NCBI GenBank assembly: GCA_018608735.1
Contig: JABAYZ010000255.1
Location: forward strand, 1-6,518
Source of the DNA: Flavobacteriaceae bacterium
Lineage (GTDB): Bacteria > Bacteroidota > Bacteroidia > Flavobacteriales > Flavobacteriaceae
Length of the DNA: 6,518 nt
Reading direction: 5' to 3'
In this document: positions 1 to 5,804 of the stretch, one piece after another
How positions within the stretch are numbered: position 1 is the first letter of the stretch
How the letters are laid out: each line of letters starts with the position of its first letter
The notes under the pieces: generated by a model
Told to the model about the DNA's origin: nothing
The model's database searches: none
Seen by the model: only the letters and a program-made list of their open reading frames with translations
Position numbers and translations under genes: made by a program

Positions 1-3
1 ACA

Positions 4-1329
4 ATGAATATTACAAGAGAAAACATTGACACGTTAAATGCCGTTGTTAAGATTGATATTGCGAAAGCTGATTATTCTGAAAACGTAGAGAAAATTTTAA
101 CTAATTACCGTAAAACAGCCAATATCCCTGGCTTTAGAAAAGGACAAGTCCCAATGGGCCTTGTTAAGAAACAGTATGGCAAGTCCGTTTTAGCAGATGA
201 GGTTAATAAAACCCTTCAAGAGGCATTGGGAAAATACCTTACGGACGAAAAATTAGATGTTTTAGGAAACCCACTCCCAAAAGCTCAAGACGATTTGGAC
301 TGGGATAAAGAGGATTTTTCATTTGAATTTGAAATCGGACTAAGCCCAGAGTTCGATATCAAATTAAAAGCAAAAAAAGCACTTACTAAATATACAATTA
401 CTGCAGATAAAAAAATGATTGATGATCAAGTGATCAACATTCAAAAACAATACGGAAAACTCGTTGCCAAAACAGTAGTTGGGAATGACGACGAAGTGAC
501 TGGCGTATTTTTTAATGACGCAGAAGGCATCGAAGCAACAGCAACTTTGACCTTAGATAAATTAAAAGGAAAGTCAAATTTAAAAGCCTTTTCTGGAGCT
601 AATGTTGATGACGTGTTGACGTTAGATACTAAAGGATTGTTTAATGACTCTCATGATCTAATGACCTATTTAAAGGTAGATCACGATACGGCACATGGAC
701 TTGACGTTCAGGTGACCTTTACAATCAGTGAAGTTAATACAAGAGAATTAGCAGAATTAGACCAAGAGTTGTTTGATAAGTTATTTGGTCCAGGAGTTGT
801 AACTTCAGTGACAGAACTTAGAGCTAAAATTACAGAAGATGCTGAAAAGCAATTTGTACAACAAGCAGATCAAAAATTCTTGAATGATGTTACAGAGTAT
901 CTTGTAGAAAATACAAAATTTGATTTACCAGTGAAATTTCTTCAAAAATGGATTCAAACTGCTGGCGAAACAGAATTAAACGAGGCTCAAGCCAAAGAGG
1001 AATTTGAGAAGTCGGAAAAAAGTATGCGCTATCAGTTGATTGAAAGTAAGCTTATTGTAGAGAACAATCTTCAGGTTAATTTTGAAGATTTAAAAGCCTA
1101 TACTTCCGAGATGATCAAAGGTCAGATGGCCCAGTACGGTCAAATGAATCCTACAGAAAAGGAAATTGATGATATCGTTGCACGTGTACTTTCAAATCAA
1201 GACGAAGTGAAACGAATTTCTGAGCAATTAACAAGTCAGAAATTATTAGATTTCTATAAAGAAAACACAAATTTTAAAGCTAAAAAATTAACCTACGAAG
1301 CTTTCGTTAAAGAAGTTTATGGGAAGTAA
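4..1329 (+). CDS. tig: Trigger factor, ribosome-associated chaperone
   Basis: Trigger factor docks on the large ribosomal subunit near the exit tunnel and shelters nascent chains in the cytoplasm. The ribosome-binding signature GFRKGQVP sits at residues 43-50, the same place as in the E. coli protein, which fixes the start at this ATG. Residues 1 to about 115 form the N-terminal domain. Residues about 150-245 occupy the place of the FKBP-type prolyl isomerase domain but lack its usual G-rich and IPGFE-type motifs, so isomerase activity is doubtful. The segment from RELAELDQELFDKLFG (247-262) to the end matches the helical C-terminal chaperone arms. At 441 residues the length is normal for the family. 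The gene is followed by a strong terminator and then clpP-clpX, a classic neighbourhood. Only three bases lie upstream in the window, so promoter and leader cannot be judged. Identity is very secure; loss of isomerase activity is inference. Confidence 0.97.
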   Translation: MNITRENIDTLNAVVKIDIAKADYSENVEKILTNYRKTANIPGFRKGQVPMGLVKKQYGKSVLADEVNKTLQEALGKYLTDEKLDVLGNPLPKAQDDLDWDKEDFSFEFEIGLSPEFDIKLKAKKALTKYTITADKKMIDDQVINIQKQYGKLVAKTVVGNDDEVTGVFFNDAEGIEATATLTLDKLKGKSNLKAFSGANVDDVLTLDTKGLFNDSHDLMTYLKVDHDTAHGLDVQVTFTISEVNTRELAELDQELFDKLFGPGVVTSVTELRAKITEDAEKQFVQQADQKFLNDVTEYLVENTKFDLPVKFLQKWIQTAGETELNEAQAKEEFEKSEKSMRYQLIESKLIVENNLQVNFEDLKAYTSEMIKGQMAQYGQMNPTEKEIDDIVARVLSNQDEVKRISEQLTSQKLLDFYKENTNFKAKKLTYEAFVKEVYGK

Positions 1330-1348
1330 TTTTTATAAATAATTAAGC

Positions 1349-1377
1349 AAAAAACACTTTTTAGGAAGTGTTTTTTT
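1349..1377 (+). terminator. Rho-independent terminator after tig
   Basis: A perfect 11-bp stem pairs 1349-1359 with 1366-1376 around a 6-base loop (TTTAGG); its core is CACTT/AAGTG flanked by an A tract and a T tract. The T run at 1371-1377 supplies the U tract. It lies 20 bases after the tig stop codon and ends about 63 bases before clpP, so it should end tig transcripts and separate tig from clpP-clpX. The A/T symmetry means it could also work on the opposite strand, but no - strand gene reads into it. Confidence 0.85.
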
Positions 1378-1382
1378 ATACC

Positions 1383-1415
1383 TTTAAAGCAAATTAGAAA
1401 TAGTATTATATTTAC
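1383..1415 (+). promoter_or_regulatory. Possible Bacteroidota-type promoter for clpP-clpX
   Basis: The known Bacteroidota consensus is TTG, a 17-23 base spacer, then TAnnTTTG. Here TATATTTA at 1407-1414 matches the -7 element at all fixed positions but the last, and TTT at 1383-1385 could be a weak -33 element with a 21-base spacer. The position between the tig terminator and the clpP start fits, with transcription starting near 1420. In such AT-rich DNA a match like this can occur by chance, so this is tentative. Confidence 0.35.
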
Positions 1416-1440
1416 ATTCTAAAAACCTAAAAAAAGCATT

Positions 1441-2115
1441 ATGGATTACGGAAATGAATTTAAAAAATTCGCCATCAAAGATCAAGGGATTAGCAGCACT
1501 TACTATGATAAAATAGTAAGCAGCATGACACCAATGGGTTTGACACCGAATATTATTGAAGAACGTCAAATGAATGTTGCTGTTTTTGATGTATTTTCAA
1601 GACTAATGATGGATCGTATTATATTTATGGGCACAGCGATCAATGATCAAGTTGCCAATATTATTCAAGCACAACTCCTGTTTTTAGAAAGTACTGATGC
1701 GGCCAAAGACATTCAAATATACATCAACTCTCCAGGAGGAAGTGTGTATGCAGGCCTTGGAATTTATGACACGATGCAGTTGATTAAGCCCGATGTAGCA
1801 ACGATTTGTACAGGAATGGCAGCTTCTATGGGTGCAGTCTTATTATGTGCTGGAGCCAAAGGCAAACGTAGCGGATTGACACACTCAAGAGTCATGATTC
1901 ACCAACCTCTAGGCGGTGCGCAAGGCCAAGCCAGTGATATCGAAATTACTGCACGTGAGATTTTAATTTTAAAAGAAGAACTCTACAATATAATCAGTAA
2001 ACACTCAGGTCAAGATTACGACAAAGTATATGCAGATAGTGACCGTGATTATTGGATGAAATCCGATAAAGCTTTAGAATACGGAATGATTGATGAAATC
2101 TTAACTCGAAGCTAA
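1441..2115 (+). CDS. clpP: ATP-dependent Clp protease proteolytic subunit ClpP
   Basis: ClpP is a serine peptidase that forms a double heptameric barrel and degrades proteins fed to it by ClpX in the cytoplasm. The catalytic triad is visible: Ser129 in TGMAASMGA, His154 in VMIHQPLGG, and Asp203 in SDRDYW. The spacings between these residues (25 and 49) equal those of E. coli Ser97, His122 and Asp171. The SPGG segment (97-100) and GGAQGQASDIEI (158-169) are also typical. Aligned by eye, about 32 residues precede the point matching the mature E. coli N-terminus, longer than the 14-residue E. coli propeptide, so a processed leader is likely. Met29 or Met32 are alternative starts, but the leader resembles flavobacterial ClpPs I know, so the ATG at 1441 is preferred. 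clpX follows after 18 bases, implying an operon. No Shine-Dalgarno is seen; the leader is A-rich. Confidence 0.98.
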   Translation: MDYGNEFKKFAIKDQGISSTYYDKIVSSMTPMGLTPNIIEERQMNVAVFDVFSRLMMDRIIFMGTAINDQVANIIQAQLLFLESTDAAKDIQIYINSPGGSVYAGLGIYDTMQLIKPDVATICTGMAASMGAVLLCAGAKGKRSGLTHSRVMIHQPLGGAQGQASDIEITAREILILKEELYNIISKHSGQDYDKVYADSDRDYWMKSDKALEYGMIDEILTRS

Positions 2116-2133
2116 AAACTCCCCAAATACGTT

Positions 2134-3366
2134 ATGGCAAAAGAAGAATTAGACTGTTCATTTTGCGGCAAGAAAAAAGCCGACACCAATTTACTCATTG
2201 CAGGGATTGATGCGCACATTTGCGATCGTTGTATAGAACAAGCCAATGGCATTGTTATAGAAGAAGCGAAACAAGATAAAAGCAGCGGTCTCACTTCAGA
2301 TGTCATGCTGAAAAAGCCACAAGAAATCAAAGCCTTTTTGGACGCGTATGTTATTGGTCAAGAACAAACCAAGAAAGTAATGTCTGTAGCCGTTTATAAC
2401 CATTACAAGCGTTTATTGCAGCCGCCAAATGAGAATGACATTGAAATTCAAAAAAGTAATATTATAATGGTAGGGCAAACAGGGACAGGAAAAACCTTGA
2501 TGGCCAAAACCATAGCAAAAATGCTTAACGTTCCACTGGCAATTGTAGATGCTACGGTATTAACCGAAGCCGGTTATGTCGGAGAAGATGTAGAGAGTAT
2601 GCTTACACGTTTGCTACAAGCAGCCGATTATGATCAAGAAAAAGCGGAACGCGGAATTGTATTTATCGATGAAATTGATAAAATAGCTCGAAAAAGTGAT
2701 AACCCCTCCATTACACGAGATGTGTCTGGAGAAGGTGTTCAACAAGCACTTTTAAAACTATTAGAAGGCACCGTTGTGAATGTCCCACCAAAAGGTGGCC
2801 GAAAACATCCAGATCAAAAATTTATAGAAGTCAACACAGAAAATATTTTATTCATCGCTGGCGGCGCATTTGATGGCGTAGACCGGCATATTTCTAAGCG
2901 ACTCAATATGTCGGCAATTGGCTACAAAGCGTCGCATGACGAAGAACAAATAGACCCTGAAAACTTAGTGCAATACATCACTCCAAAAGATTTAAAAGAT
3001 TTTGGATTAATCCCCGAAATTATTGGGCGTTTACCCGTGTTGACCTACATGAACCCTTTGGATGAGAAAACCTTAAGAGCAATTTTGACAGAACCTAAAA
3101 ATTCGCTTATTAAACAATATAAAAAGCTTTTTGAGATGGATGAAATTGCGCTCTCGTTTAAAGACGATGCGTTAAATTTAATTGTTAAAAAAGCCATTGA
3201 ATATAAACTTGGTGCTCGTGGATTACGATCCTTGTGTGAAGAAATTTTAACCGATGCGATGTTTGATCTTCCTAGCACTGATGAAACCGTTTTGGTTGTT
3301 GATAAAGCCTATGTTAAAAAACACTTGACACGAACACAAGTTAAACGTCTTAAAGCCGTTTCTTAA
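2134..3366 (+). CDS. clpX: ATP-dependent Clp protease ATP-binding subunit ClpX
   Basis: ClpX is a hexameric AAA+ unfoldase that recognises tagged or adaptor-delivered proteins, unfolds them and threads them into ClpP. In order: an N-terminal zinc-binding domain with Cys8, Cys11, Cys30 and Cys33; Walker A GQTGTGKT (114-121); pore-1 loop GYVG (147-150); Walker B IVFIDE (175-180); the RKH pore loop (223-225); the arginine-finger segment IGRLPV (297-302); and the sensor-2 motif GARGLRS (360-366). All look intact. The ClpP-docking tripeptide, IGF in E. coli, reads IGY here (262-264). At 410 residues the length is normal. It lies 18 bases after clpP and is probably cotranscribed with it. The stop codon overlaps that of the convergent GH3 gene, and no terminator hairpin was seen near the 3' end. 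No Shine-Dalgarno is evident. Confidence 0.98.
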   Translation: MAKEELDCSFCGKKKADTNLLIAGIDAHICDRCIEQANGIVIEEAKQDKSSGLTSDVMLKKPQEIKAFLDAYVIGQEQTKKVMSVAVYNHYKRLLQPPNENDIEIQKSNIIMVGQTGTGKTLMAKTIAKMLNVPLAIVDATVLTEAGYVGEDVESMLTRLLQAADYDQEKAERGIVFIDEIDKIARKSDNPSITRDVSGEGVQQALLKLLEGTVVNVPPKGGRKHPDQKFIEVNTENILFIAGGAFDGVDRHISKRLNMSAIGYKASHDEEQIDPENLVQYITPKDLKDFGLIPEIIGRLPVLTYMNPLDEKTLRAILTEPKNSLIKQYKKLFEMDEIALSFKDDALNLIVKKAIEYKLGARGLRSLCEEILTDAMFDLPSTDETVLVVDKAYVKKHLTRTQVKRLKAVS

Positions 3367-4874
3367 TTCATTTCTAAAAGCTCCTCTAAAAACTGACGAG
3401 AATTGGACAATCGAGGAACCTTATGTTGACCTCCCAATTTGTTGTTGCGTTTCATCCATTTATAGAACAACCCCTCTTGTGCAATATGAATTTTAGGGAT
3501 ATTTAAAGTCATGTTGTTATAGCGTTTAGCTTCATAATCAGAATTTAGAGACTTCAAAGAATTATCTAAGAGTTCTACAAAATACTGCAAATCTTTAGGC
3601 GGCGTTTTGAATTCTATAATCCACTCGTGGGCTCCTTTGGTTTTTCCGTCCATAAACACAGGTGCTGCTGTATAATCGATAACTTCCGCTTGAGTTTTTT
3701 TACTGACTATATTTATCGCCTTATCTGTGTTTTCAATGATCAGCTCTTCGCCAAAAACATTAATAAAATGTTTCGTTCTTCCCGTAACTTTAATACGATA
3801 AGGAGACGTGGAAGTAAACGTCACAGTATCCCCAATTTTATAGCGCCATAACCCCGCATTGGTCGTCACTATAATAGCATAATTCTCCCCTTTTTCAACT
3901 TCCGATAAAGGGATTACTTTTTCAGTTGGACTGCCATAAGTTTTCATTGGGATAAACTCATAAAAAATACCATAATCTAACATTAACAAAAGTTCGTCAG
4001 AATGGTTGCGGTCTTGAATCGCAAAAAAGCCTTCGGAAGCATTGTATATTTCATAATACTTCACCGATTTTGAAGGAATGATGGATTTAAATTGATCAAC
4101 ATAAGGCAAGAAACTAACCCCGCCATGAAAATAGACTTCTAGATTTGGCCAAACGTCTAAAATTGTTTTAGTGCCAGAAGTTTCTAAAACGTTGTTAAGT
4201 AGTACCAACATCCAAGACGGAACACCAGCTAAACTGGTTACATTTTCATTAACCGTTTCATTAACGATCGCCTGCATTTTATATTCCCAATCACTCATCA
4301 AGGAAACCTTATTACTCGGCGTACTGCTAAATTCTGCCCAAAACGGCATGTTGTGAATCAATATAGCAGACAAATCGCCAAACATGGTTCCGTTTTCTTC
4401 ATATAGTTCCTTGCTGCCACCCAAGCGTAAATTTTTTCCATCAAAGAGTGTGGAATCTTCATTGTTATTCAAATACATACATAATAAATCCTTACTCGCT
4501 GCATAGTGACAATCTTCTAATGAATCAATACTAACAGGTAAAAACTTGCTTTTTGCACTGGTTGTTCCACTCGATTTTGCAAACCATTTGATTGGTTTTG
4601 GCCAAAATATATTTTTTTCACCTTTTCGTGAGCGTTCAATTAAATCTTGATAATCTTCATAGGTTGAAATCGGAATGCGCTGAGCAAAATCGCGGTAATT
4701 ACGAATCGATTTAAAATCATAGGTTTTTCCAATTTCGGTATCTTTAGAAATCGACACCAAATTCATAAGCAGTTCATTTTGAACCTCATGAGGGTATTTA
4801 AGAAACAAATCAATTTGATGAAATCGTTTCTTTAAAAACCATGATGCCACAGAATTTACTAATGGAATTGCCAT
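3363..4874 (-). CDS. GH3 auxin-responsive promoter family protein (putative acyl-adenylating amido synthetase)
   Basis: The 503-residue product belongs to the GH3 family within the ANL adenylating-enzyme superfamily. Plant GH3 enzymes activate carboxylic acids such as auxin or jasmonate with ATP and join them to amino acids; the substrates of the bacterial members are, to my knowledge, not established. Visible motifs are the phosphate-binding SSGTTSAKSK (101-110), YNASEG (277-282), GLWRYKIGDTV (341-351, like the plant GLYRYRxGD motif) and the hinge region GRTKHFINVFGEEL (365-378), in the expected order. The lysine-bearing HKVPRL lies near the C-terminus (484-489). No signal peptide or membrane segment is apparent, so it is probably cytoplasmic. 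The start is the ATG at 4874, whose product MAIPLVNSVASW resembles flavobacterial homologues. It converges on clpX with a four-base overlap and diverges from the DUF2797 gene. Family assignment is strong; catalytic role is inference. Confidence 0.9.
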   Translation of the reverse strand: MAIPLVNSVASWFLKKRFHQIDLFLKYPHEVQNELLMNLVSISKDTEIGKTYDFKSIRNYRDFAQRIPISTYEDYQDLIERSRKGEKNIFWPKPIKWFAKSSGTTSAKSKFLPVSIDSLEDCHYAASKDLLCMYLNNNEDSTLFDGKNLRLGGSKELYEENGTMFGDLSAILIHNMPFWAEFSSTPSNKVSLMSDWEYKMQAIVNETVNENVTSLAGVPSWMLVLLNNVLETSGTKTILDVWPNLEVYFHGGVSFLPYVDQFKSIIPSKSVKYYEIYNASEGFFAIQDRNHSDELLLMLDYGIFYEFIPMKTYGSPTEKVIPLSEVEKGENYAIIVTTNAGLWRYKIGDTVTFTSTSPYRIKVTGRTKHFINVFGEELIIENTDKAINIVSKKTQAEVIDYTAAPVFMDGKTKGAHEWIIEFKTPPKDLQYFVELLDNSLKSLNSDYEAKRYNNMTLNIPKIHIAQEGLFYKWMKRNNKLGGQHKVPRLSNSRQFLEELLEMN

Positions 4875-4883
4875 ATAATTGTA

Positions 4884-4892
4884 TATATTTAC
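4884..4892 (+). promoter_or_regulatory. Possible -7 element for the DUF2797 gene
   Basis: TATATTTAC here repeats exactly the putative -7 sequence found upstream of clpP (1407-1415) and matches TAnnTTTG except at the last position. It lies 28 bases before the DUF2797 ATG, giving a leader of roughly 20 bases. No convincing TTG -33 element is found at the right distance, so confidence is low. Confidence 0.3.
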
Positions 4893-4897
4893 AATGC

Positions 4898-4931
4898 TAA
4901 ATGTAATAAAAATCTGCTAATGCTCTATCAA
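4898..4931 (-). promoter_or_regulatory. Possible promoter for the GH3 gene
   Basis: Read on the - strand, TACATTTA (4905-4898) matches the Bacteroidota -7 element except at the last base, and TTG (4931-4929) forms a -33 element with a 23-base spacer, the upper end of the accepted range. The -7 element lies 23 bases upstream of the GH3 ATG. The -33 part falls inside the first codons of DUF2797, so the two divergent promoters would overlap. Chance matches are common in AT-rich DNA. Confidence 0.35.
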
Positions 4932-5714
4932 GGTGTTTTGACTAAAATGGAAACCGAGTTTTCTCAACCGATTCAATATTTTTTAGTACTTGAAAATGAT
5001 GTACTGAATATGAATCAATTATTAAACAAGACACTAACACTCTCTTTTATAAAGTATCAGTGTTTAAATTGTAGTAGTGAGGCCCCTATTTTTAGACAAG
5101 GTTTTTGCAAATCTTGTTTTTTCGAATTACCACAAGCAGCCGATTGGATTATGCGCCCCGAACTCAGCAAAGCACATCTCGATCAAGAAGATCGCGATTT
5201 GGAGTATGAAAAACGGGTGCAGCTTCAGTCCCATATTGTGTATTTGGCCAATTCTAGTAATGTCAAAGTAGGCGTCACTCGTAAAACTCAAGTCCCCACA
5301 CGTTGGATCGATCAAGGGGCACAAGAAGCCCTAGAAATTGTAGAGGTTCCGAACCGCTATTTGGCAGGAGTTACGGAGGTTGCGCTTAAAAAATATGTAA
5401 GCGATAAAACCAATTGGCGCGAAATGCTCAAAGGGATTGCATCCGATGAAAACTTGGAAGATTGGCGCGAACGTTTATCGGCCTATATTCCTGAAGAATC
5501 AAAACCCTATTTTTTAGCCAACCAAAAACCACTCAAATTAGAATTTCCTGTTGAAAAATACCCGGAGAAACCCAAAAGTTTAAACCTGACAAAAACACCC
5601 CTTTACTCGGGAGTCCTAAAAGGCGTTAAAGGACAATACCTTATTTTTGATGACAACACCGTTTTTAACGTGAGAAGCAATGAAGGTCTGGTTGTAGGCT
5701 TAAACGTGTCTTAA
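4920..5714 (+). CDS. DUF2797 family protein: zinc ribbon plus GIY-YIG-like segment, function unknown
   Basis: I recognise this 264-residue protein as a member of the DUF2797 family, whose function is unknown. Residues 48-66 form a zinc-ribbon pattern with two CxxC pairs (Cys48/Cys51 and Cys63/Cys66) separated by 11 residues. Residues 105-160 contain HIVYLANSSNVKVGVTR, then TRWIDQGAQEA and AGVTEVALKK. The order VYL, VKVG, Arg128 and Glu153 resembles the GIY-YIG nuclease layout, in which two short strands are followed by an arginine and a metal-binding glutamate. Strand two reads KVG rather than YIG, as in some divergent members of that superfamily. The C-terminal part (about 205-264) ends with GQYLIFDDNTVFNVR, suggesting a small beta domain. 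No signal peptide or membrane segment is seen. The ATG at 4920 is used because its product MLYQGVLTKM resembles homologues. It is divergent from GH3 and upstream of folK. Nuclease activity is only a hypothesis. Confidence 0.85.
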   Translation: MLYQGVLTKMETEFSQPIQYFLVLENDVLNMNQLLNKTLTLSFIKYQCLNCSSEAPIFRQGFCKSCFFELPQAADWIMRPELSKAHLDQEDRDLEYEKRVQLQSHIVYLANSSNVKVGVTRKTQVPTRWIDQGAQEALEIVEVPNRYLAGVTEVALKKYVSDKTNWREMLKGIASDENLEDWRERLSAYIPEESKPYFLANQKPLKLEFPVEKYPEKPKSLNLTKTPLYSGVLKGVKGQYLIFDDNTVFNVRSNEGLVVGLNVS

Positions 5715-5715
5715 G

Positions 5716-5746
5716 TTGACTTTTCAAACGACTGTGAAATTGTCAA
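5716..5746 (+). terminator. Imperfect hairpin after the DUF2797 gene, possible weak terminator
   Basis: TTGAC (5716-5720) pairs with GTCAA (5742-5746) and TTTCA (5722-5726) pairs with TGAAA (5735-5739), with a small 1x2 internal loop and an 8-base terminal loop. It begins two bases after the DUF2797 stop codon, where a transcript 3' end would be expected. There is no U tract behind it, so it may be only an RNA-stabilising stem or a chance structure. The rest of the gap to folK (5747-5804) is AT-rich. TTAATTTG (5788-5795) there resembles a -7 element with one mismatch but has no TTG partner. Confidence 0.35.
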
Positions 5747-5804
5747 TAAATACTTAGGCAAACCCATAGTATTAATTTTTCTTTTACTTAATTTGCTAGA
5801 TCAT

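Noticed and set aside
1384..1569. 61-codon open frame on the - strand across the tig-clpP gap and the clpP start
   Set aside because: Most of it is antisense to the well-supported clpP N-terminal coding region, and it shows no recognisable domain.
3323..3341. ACTTG/CAAGT inverted repeat near the clpX 3' end as a possible terminator
   Set aside because: The stem is only 5 bp with a 9-base loop, sits inside clpX codons and has no U tract.
5077..5324. Open frames on both strands inside the DUF2797 gene
   Set aside because: They are out-of-frame shadows; the DUF2797 frame holds the CxxC pairs and the family-like sequence.
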